Source: Obelidium mucronatum (Eukaryota; Chytridiomycota; Chytridiomycetes; Chytridiales; Chytriomycetaceae). Taken from it: a stretch of DNA of 13,783 nt. The first letter of the stretch is position 1, and the number at the start of each line of letters is the position of its first letter. The stretch spans positions 1-13,783 of the forward strand of contig JAIVFH010000582.1 of NCBI GenBank assembly GCA_025765595.1, written 5' to 3'. The position numbers were made by a program, and so were the translations under genes. The notes under the pieces were generated by a model. That model worked only from the letters and a program-made list of their open reading frames with translations. It had not been told where the DNA came from and searched no databases. This document shows positions 8,014 through 13,783 of this stretch, in pieces.

Positions 8014-8807
8014 TCAACAAAGTAAAGACAGTGCCCCAACTGTCGCCTGTTTTGTTTCCTTGATAAGTCCTTGGATTCCCTTGAACCCAAAGTGAGAGGC
8101 ATCCTTCATCATTTGAAAAAACACAGATTCTGATGTACTGATGAATGCTCCGGATTGCTTCATTCTCTAAGGAGCCGGGTGATGAGCAATCAACGTAAAA
8201 GACATGTGGCTTACCTCCAAAGCAGTCGCAATCTCGCCTTGGTTGCACGACGAAACGCCATCCTTGATCACTGTAACAGCGATCCCTCTTTCCAAGAGAT
8301 CCAATGCAGTTTGCAACACACAGACATGTGCCTCAATGCCAAACAGAACAACATGATCTGTTTTCAACTCATCCAACTTTCCCAAAACGTCACTCGTCAG
8401 CATCGAAAATGACGATTTAGTGAATTTGAAGCAATTGTCGGAAGGAAGCGGCAGGTTGGAGTCCGTAGGGCCCAGTTTGTCTGGCAGTTGTTCTTTGATG
8501 TATTGTTTAGATTGGCTGATACGCAAGGCTGACAAAGCACACCAGTTACTATCAGCGGCACTTGAAGAATTTGAGCAGCTTTGATCTAGAAGATTGATGT
8601 GAGTTTGATTGTTTTAGAAAGAATACTCCCAAAGGTGTTACCATTTTGGCCGCGGTGCCAACGATGGCCTCATAATGGAAGATGTGAGGACTAACGGTAA
8701 GTCAATTGGTTACGATCATTTAAACGGCTGCTGTGAATGTACCTGAACTTGGCTTGAATGTCGCAGAGAAAGAAGGCTACTCTCGAAGTGTTGGTTAAAC
8801 GATTCAT
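8014..8807 (-). CDS. Isochorismatase-like cysteine hydrolase, ISOC1/ISOC2 type (downstream copy)
   Basis: Member of the isochorismatase-like cysteine hydrolase fold, closest by motif to animal ISOC1/ISOC2; the true substrate of this subgroup is not established. Minus-strand exons 8807-8743, 8690-8642, 8585-8543, 8492-8215 and 8166-8014 give 195 aa, with introns of 52, 56, 50 and 48 bp in phases 2, 0, 1 and 0. The candidate catalytic triad is intact: Asp16 in FFLCDIQ, Lys78 in TKSSFSM and Cys110 in GIEAHVCVLQT. Other family blocks are VTEQLPDKLG, RMKQSGAFISTSESVFFQ and GIQGLIKE. The start is the ATG just before RLTNTSRVAFFLCDIQ, which gives the usual family length. The C-terminus ends in ALSLLC. 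There is no signal peptide, so it is probably cytosolic. It is a tandem paralogue of the next gene upstream. Confidence 0.88.
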
Positions 8808-8841
8808 GAATCTTTATTATTCGAAAAAAAAAAAACAACGA
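8808..8841 (-). promoter_or_regulatory. 34-bp gap between tandem ISOC genes, with AATAAA
   Basis: On the minus strand this gap holds a run of 12 T and then AATAATAAAG, whose AATAAA (8818-8813) is a plausible 3'-end signal for the upstream ISOC gene. It ends 5 bp before the ATG of the downstream copy. Any separate promoter for the downstream copy must therefore overlap the end of the upstream gene, or the two are co-transcribed. Confidence 0.5.
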
Positions 8842-9678
8842 TCACAACTTCGACAAACAAAACGCGTTAAGGGCGTCAGATGAAGAATTCTTGGTTTCTT
8901 TCAAAAGGCTCTGGATTTGCTTGAAGCCTGGATGCGATGCATCTTGCATAATTTGGAAAAGAACAGATTCTGAGGTGCTAATGTATGCCCCTGCTTGCTT
9001 CAGCCTCTACAATCAACATGTTCAATATTACCTAATACCACACTAAAATATTCCCTTACATCCAAAGCCACAGGAATTTCGCCCCGATTGATTGAAGAAA
9101 TGCCGTCCTTCAACAACGTGACTGCAACCCCCTTTTCCAACAGATCGAGGGTAGTTTGAAGAATACATACTTGTGATTCGATCCCAAATAACACAACGTG
9201 ATCGACTCCCTTGTTTGCATAAAGCCTCTGACATGCTTGCCATACTTCAGGTGTGATCATGGAGAATTTTGACTTTGAAAACACATGGGCGTTTGGAGGA
9301 ATCCCAAGAGATGGATCAGTGTGGCCAAGCTTGTCTCTCATATGCTCTGTCAAGCAAACCTGAAATGAGATGAAATGGGTTTGGAGTCCAGTCAATATTA
9401 CCAGTGACAACAAGTGGAACGTTCAGAATATTCGCTCCAGCAATCTACATGACGATCCTAGGTACGTGAACAAATTATTTCGAATTTTGAAGAACAGACC
9501 ATTTTTCTGGCTGTTGCGCACATGGTTTGATATTCAAAGATGTGGTTGCTTTGCAATTTGGAAGTTAGATCCAAGATAATGTACTTGATGGTGATACTCA
9601 CGCAAACTTGGTTTGAATGTCGCAAAGGAAAAAAGCGGTGCGAGACGAGTGGGAGAGACGGGGAAGAAGTGAAGCCAT
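8842..9678 (-). CDS. Isochorismatase-like cysteine hydrolase, ISOC1/ISOC2 type (upstream copy)
   Basis: Tandem paralogue of the 8014-8807 gene, with the same predicted cysteine-hydrolase fold. Minus-strand exons 9678-9602, 9548-9500, 9444-9402, 9346-9060 and 9006-8842 give 206 aa. Introns are 53, 55, 55 and 53 bp, in the same phases (2, 0, 1, 0) as the neighbour, and exons 2 and 3 have identical lengths (49 and 43 nt). Candidate triad: Asp20 in FFLCDIQ, Lys81 in SKSKFSM and Cys117 in GIESQVCILQT. Also seen are VTEHMRDKLGHTDPSLG and RLKQAGAYISTSESVLFQ. The intron 2 donor is GTCTGT, which is off-consensus but is supported by the paralogue. Start: the ATG giving MASLLPRLSHSSRTAFFLCD. The Ser/Arg-rich N-terminus is slightly longer than in the neighbour. 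The substrate is unknown. Confidence 0.88.
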
Positions 9679-9897
9679 TTTGTGATGTTTTTTCACTCAT
9701 CGAATATCAATCAAATATGACAGACAGTGACTCTGCCAAAACGGGACTACTCAGCCTATTTACCTTTACAACTATATTTGACACTTTGACTCAATTCGAT
9801 ATTATTGTGTTCAATCGGAATCGAACCATGCAATCCAGAATTTGTCTTCTGTCAAACCCCGTCAAAACTGTCAAAACAGAATCACTTTGAAATCCAA
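9679..9897. promoter_or_regulatory. Divergent promoter region between an ISOC gene and the secreted-protein gene
   Basis: 219 bp separate two start codons on opposite strands, so both promoters should lie here. Three GTCAAA copies (9851, 9861, 9870) sit within 25 bp, shortly before the secreted-protein ATG. I see no convincing TATA box and no open reading frame with family features. Confidence 0.5.
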
Positions 9898-10870
9898 ATG
9901 CACCAACAATCGACCACGCTTCTTGCACTGGTGCTTGCCATAATTTTCCAGTTTCCCGCGATAACTTCCGCATATCCTGATTCTGCTTACTGTGAAAGCA
10001 AAAACTGGGACTTGGGAGAGAATTCAGACCCATCTCCAGGTTTGAAGCTTGACGGACAGCAAGTATACATCAAAGATCAGTTTGTATGTGTCTTTTGTTT
10101 TTTCTTTTGTATTCTTCTGACGCGGTTTCGCGTTGCCTATTCGAATTTTTTCAGAACTTTTGCATCAACCTGCCGGACCCCTATTCTCCATTCCTCCAAG
10201 AGCGTTATGGCGGCCGACCAACAATAGTTCAAGCAGAAGGATATGTTCGCGCATTTTGCGTTGGTGCAAATGTTCCTGATGGAGCTGTGAAAATGCCAGA
10301 AGGAGCTATTATTTCGGCTCACGTTGTCAAGAACTTTGGAACGGATAAGAAACGGTAAGACAGTGGCCCGATTAATGTGAGATAGTCCTCGTTTAATCTG
10401 TAATTTTTGAAGATACATGCAAATTTGGGGAAAGATGAACTGCAATGCTTTGAATATAAACTGTCAACAAAGCTATGAGGGGGCATATGATGACGGCGGC
10501 CAATGTATGTTCAAGTTAATCTCTCTCTATCTCCCTCCCGCTCTTTCTCTCTTTTCAAACAAAACAACTGAATAACCCTACATAAGATGACAGCGTGCCT
10601 TACAGAAACTGCGGCAAGGAGCCTTATTCCGGAGTTCACGCCTATTTACAAGGAAATGGAGACTCAAAGGAAGGAGCCCGTTTTGATAAATATGTCGAGC
10701 AAGCTGGAGACGGTGTATTTTGTATGAGAGTTTGTGAAGGAGGCATGGAAGAAAGTGATCCTTGCAACGCAAAGTACGATACGAAAGGCTGCAAATTCAC
10801 AATGGGGATATCTGATTACTCGTTGATGAAAGACGGATATTCATTCACAGATATCACAGCATATAAATGA
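9898..10870 (+). CDS. Secreted Cys-rich fungal protein (macrophage-activating-glycoprotein-like)
   Basis: Small secreted or wall-associated protein of 253 aa in four exons: 9898-10083, 10155-10354, 10413-10504 and 10587-10870. Introns are 71, 58 and 82 bp (donors GTATGT, GTAAGA, GTATGT) and all join in phase. A signal peptide is clear: LLALVLAIIFQFPAITSA, with likely cleavage after Ala25. The mature part carries ten Cys, an even number that suits disulfides. Blocks such as NFCINLPDP, PEGAIISAHVVKNFG, DDGGQYDSVPYR, GDGVFCMRVCEGG and DTKGCKFTMG follow the layout of fungal secreted proteins annotated as macrophage-activating glycoproteins. That name comes from remembered annotation; the biochemical role is unknown. 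No transmembrane segment or GPI signal is seen. The start is the ATG directly before the signal peptide. Confidence 0.8.
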
Positions 10871-11179
10871 ATACTTTTTAGTTGTGAAGAAAAAAAAACC
10901 TTCGAAGTTAAACAGTACAATTATTCGTTTAATATGATCTTTTACCAATTATACAAAATTAGTAAGGGAGAAAGTGATCAACAACAAAAATAGGTGAGGG
11001 AAAACACGCATCAAACATCCAGAAAAGGCAATCATCATCAGGGAGGGAAAATCAACGAAAAGGGGTCAAAAATACAAGAAGGGCGGCGCAAACAAAACGC
11101 GCCGCCACCAATCAGATATACAGCACCGCAGCGGATAAAAATTGAAGGTAGAAGAAGAAGGAAAATAAAAGAAATCATA
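10871..11179. other. 309-bp convergent spacer (3' ends of two genes)
   Basis: Lies between the secreted-protein stop and the PUF gene stop, so it holds both 3' UTRs. It is A/T-rich at the left and purine-rich on the plus strand at the right (GAAGGTAGAAGAAGAAGG near 11143-11160). I find no AATAAA in the orientation needed for either gene, and no supported gene. Confidence 0.6.
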
Positions 11180-13783
11180 TCAATGATAGCTTTGGTCCCG
11201 GTAGCTATACTGCTGTTGTTGCTGAGAAGGCTGTGAATACTGCCCGTAGTACTGCTGCTGGGCAGCATACGAACCCGACATAGGGTTTTGCTGCTGCTGT
11301 GGAGCATTATAGCCCATCCCCGCAGGTCCGTTACCATATGCCGGTTGTGCATAATAGTCCGAGTTTCCAACCCCCGAACCAGATTTTGCGCCATACGGGT
11401 TACTGAAGTAACCGATATTTGGTGTTAAAGGGGAGACAATATCTTGCTGGTGGTGTCCAAAACCGGAAGCACCCACCCCCGCATTGTCTCCATAAAGACC
11501 TGATGGAATCGCCGCTACTTCATCCAATAGTCTTTTATAAGCCATTGGGTTTGTCTTGACTTCCATCATTTGACCAACACACGTACGCACTCGATCAGCG
11601 AATCGGACTCGCTCTTCAGGACTGACACAACCGGCGGCAAGAATCTTTTGGATAACAGCTACACCTTGAGTGTGATCGGAAATGATTTCACGCAGGTTCG
11701 AAGCAGTACCAGATTCATCATAGTCATGAAAAAAGATTTCCTTGATTATAAGATCGCGGGCATCGAGCTCAATACGTTGATTGACTACGCATAGTGAAAA
11801 AATTGAAAATACAATCAGGTGACACGTTCTGAAATATCAAATGTGCTCGACTTACTGAGCTTCAAAATAGTTGCACTAGCCAGCTTGTGTCGGCACAATG
11901 CCGGGACATCAGCGGCAAGCTTTGGGGCTAGAACGCGGAATCTCCCTGGTAAAGAGCTTGTATCCAACAGCCATGCAATAATAATCGATCCGTTGATGTT
12001 TGTCACTAGTTGCATTGCAAACTGGGTAACCGCAACCGCCACGTGCTTCTGCTGCCTCTTTGTGGTGTACTGACTTTCCAAACAACTTCTCATTGCGCGG
12101 GATCCAAATCTGCCTGTTGCTATTTCCAGACACTTGTGTTGCATGGCATCGAAAATAAACTGGTTCCCTTGGATACCAAGACGTAGACAGCATTGTATGA
12201 CGTAGTTCCCGAACTGGTCAAGGAGGAGACAGGGGGCATACGGCTTAAGGGATTTGACAATTAAGGCGGCTTCGGTGGGGGTTCGAGCTGAATCAATTAT
12301 CTTTTGAACAACCCAGGTACCATTCTTATGCACTCCGAGAGAAGCAAGGTAAGCAGACAGCTTCTCGATCAAAAGAGCCCGATGTTGGTCATCCGATTTA
12401 TCAACGAGTTTCTGGAGAACTACGTTTCCAATATAGTCTAAAGCAAAAGAATCACGTCAGACTTCATTTACTTAATCAAGGTTGATGTATTACCCGTACA
12501 AAGTTCCACCGCCTCGTCATAGCATTCAGCAAAGATGGACATGACTTCATCGTAATCTGTAGTTGGGTTTTCCAAACGCTTTCTCATTTCTCGCAAACGA
12601 GATTGATCAACAAGTCTGTTGACGTCAGGTTCAGGAAGCGCGATTAAACTTACGGCGTAAGATTCTTATAGCGAGATTAGGTAACAGAACTAACATAGCG
12701 CATTCGCACACAGCTTACCAGAAGAATCTCTACCATCAATGGAATCGTCACCCAAAAATCCGTCGACACCTCCAAGGTTTCCGCTGAGGCCAGGCCTTCC
12801 AGTTTTTTGTGGAGACATATTTGATTGAGGAAAGGAATTCGCCAGAGATGCTCCCCCCATGGTGTTGACACTAAGTTCCGCTTTTGATGGAACCTTGGCA
12901 AATCCTACTTTGATGGCCATTCCATGAATTTCTTGCCCATTCATGGCATGTTGAGCCCGCATAGCATCTTGAAGGCTTTCAAAATTAACAAATCCACAGC
13001 TTTTATGGGTCTGGGTAGGAGAATCTTTAAAGAAGTGTTATTAAATGAGAAGTGAACTCACCAAAACACGACAGGACTCAACAGGCCCGAAAGCTGTGAA
13101 CATCTTTTCCAAATCAGCCGATCCGATGGATTGTGGAATATTCCCAATCCCTGAAATTAAAAATTAAGTAAGTTCAAAAACTGCCTCTGGAAAAGATGCA
13201 GACAAAACTCACAGACGGACTTTGTAGGTTGCATTCCTTGAGTATCTCCAACGGCTTCATTTTTACCAAAGCCAAGACGCACAGCCCCGCTTCCAATCTT
13301 ACGGCCCATCATTCCTTCCTTTGCTGCCAAAGCATCTTCCACACGAACAAAGTTGACAAACACACACTCCTTGTCAGGAAGCATTCGCAACTTCGATAGC
13401 TCCGAAAGGGCTAAACAGACTCAAGATTTCAGGAGCACTGATTGTGGCATCAAGATTTCCAACCCAGAGACTTCTACTTGGCGTCTGGAAGTCTTGATCA
13501 TGCTCGTTCTGAAGAAGAAAAGATGTCTATTAGTCCTTAAACCCAAAAGTGACAAGGGAGCCCCGTACCCCTTCATCGGTCCCACTAAATCCTTGGATAG
13601 TTACAGTTGACTGCAAAAGAACACTGTTTTGCTGCAGTGAATGGTGTTGTTGACTATGATGGTGGTGAGTTTGATGTTGTGGCTGTTGTTGCTGTTGATG
13701 CTGCTGATGTTGTTGGGAATAGGAGGAGGGAAGTGGGATTCCATATCCTCGATCTGATCCAACTCTATCGCCGCCAATACCTT
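11180..13783 (-). CDS. RNA-binding protein with two RRMs and a Pumilio (PUF) domain (5' partial, one frame break)
   Basis: Predicted post-transcriptional regulator binding mRNA 3' UTRs, resembling yeast Jsn1/Puf1 and Puf2 in pairing RRM with PUF. Minus-strand exons: 13783-13569, 13508-13213, 13150-13062, 13010-12719, 12664-12494, 12437-11856 and 11784-11180; introns are 51-71 bp, plus one of 60. In order: a Gln/His-rich N-terminal stretch; RRM1 (RSLWVGNLDATIS ... KECVFVNFV); RRM2 (SVWIGNIPQSIGSADLEKMF ... KSCGFVNFE); a linker with ALPEPDVNRLVDQSRLREMR; and Pumilio-type repeats (YIGNVVLQK, NGTWVVQK, FGNYVIQC, then degenerate FGSRAMRS and NGSIIIAW). It ends in a Gln/Tyr-rich low-complexity tail. 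In exon 13508-13213 the frame shifts near 13388-13394, between GAIE and LRMLPDKEC, where two bases seem missing. The first exon runs off the window. About 749 codons are visible if that shift is allowed for. Confidence 0.88.

Noticed and set aside
9458..9700. Single-exon protein on the minus strand starting at 9700
   Set aside because: It mixes ISOC exon 1 in a wrong frame with exon 2; the five-exon model mirrors the paralogue exactly.
10994..11236. 80-codon plus-strand frame in the convergent spacer
   Set aside because: Lys/Arg-rich low complexity, overlaps the PUF gene's 3' end, no family features.
11570..13610. Several plus-strand frames opposite the PUF gene
   Set aside because: Shadows of the PUF and RRM coding exons, with no recognisable motifs.

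Overview
The window looks like nuclear DNA of a compact, intron-rich early-diverging fungus, perhaps a chytrid. This is inferred from short GT-AG introns (48-100 bp in most genes), a fungal F-box protein, a fungal-type secreted Cys-rich protein and an RRM+PUF protein. It is not proven. I see no tRNA, rRNA, transposase or viral gene.

Layout, left to right: (1) 3-694 (+), the 3' end of a CDC73 (parafibromin, Paf1 complex) gene whose reading frame is broken by apparent one-base losses. (2) 768-5563 (+), a three-exon GH35 beta-galactosidase-like gene. Its first intron (1563-2734, 1172 bp) is filled by about 34 copies of a 13-nt hairpin unit, CCGCCGAAGGCGG. (3) 5616-7974 (+), an F-box protein of about 680-690 aa with five exons. 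(4) 8014-8807 (-) and 8842-9678 (-), two tandem isochorismatase-like (ISOC1/2-type) hydrolase genes with identical exon/intron architecture, only 34 bp apart. (5) 9898-10870 (+), a secreted Cys-rich protein in four exons. (6) 11180-13783 (-), an RNA-binding protein with two RRMs and a Pumilio/PUF domain, 5' incomplete, with one further frame break.

Genes are packed tightly. The spacing is 73 bp between 1 and 2, 52 bp between 2 and 3, and 39 bp between the convergent stops of 3 and the first ISOC gene. AATAAA signals overlap stop codons in two genes and lie 5 bp before the next start codon in a third place. The only longer spacers are a 219-bp divergent promoter region (9679-9897) and a 309-bp convergent spacer (10871-11179). 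The genes do not form one pathway: they cover transcription elongation, glycan hydrolysis, ubiquitin targeting, small-molecule hydrolysis, secretion and mRNA binding.

The most unusual structure is the hairpin array inside the GH35 intron. It has quantised spacing (20 or 34 bp), a ~222-bp higher-order period, an invariant right arm, and a stray copy in the next intron of the same gene. The four apparent frame breaks (three in CDC73, one in PUF) look like lost bases next to short homopolymers, so they may be consensus errors rather than decay.
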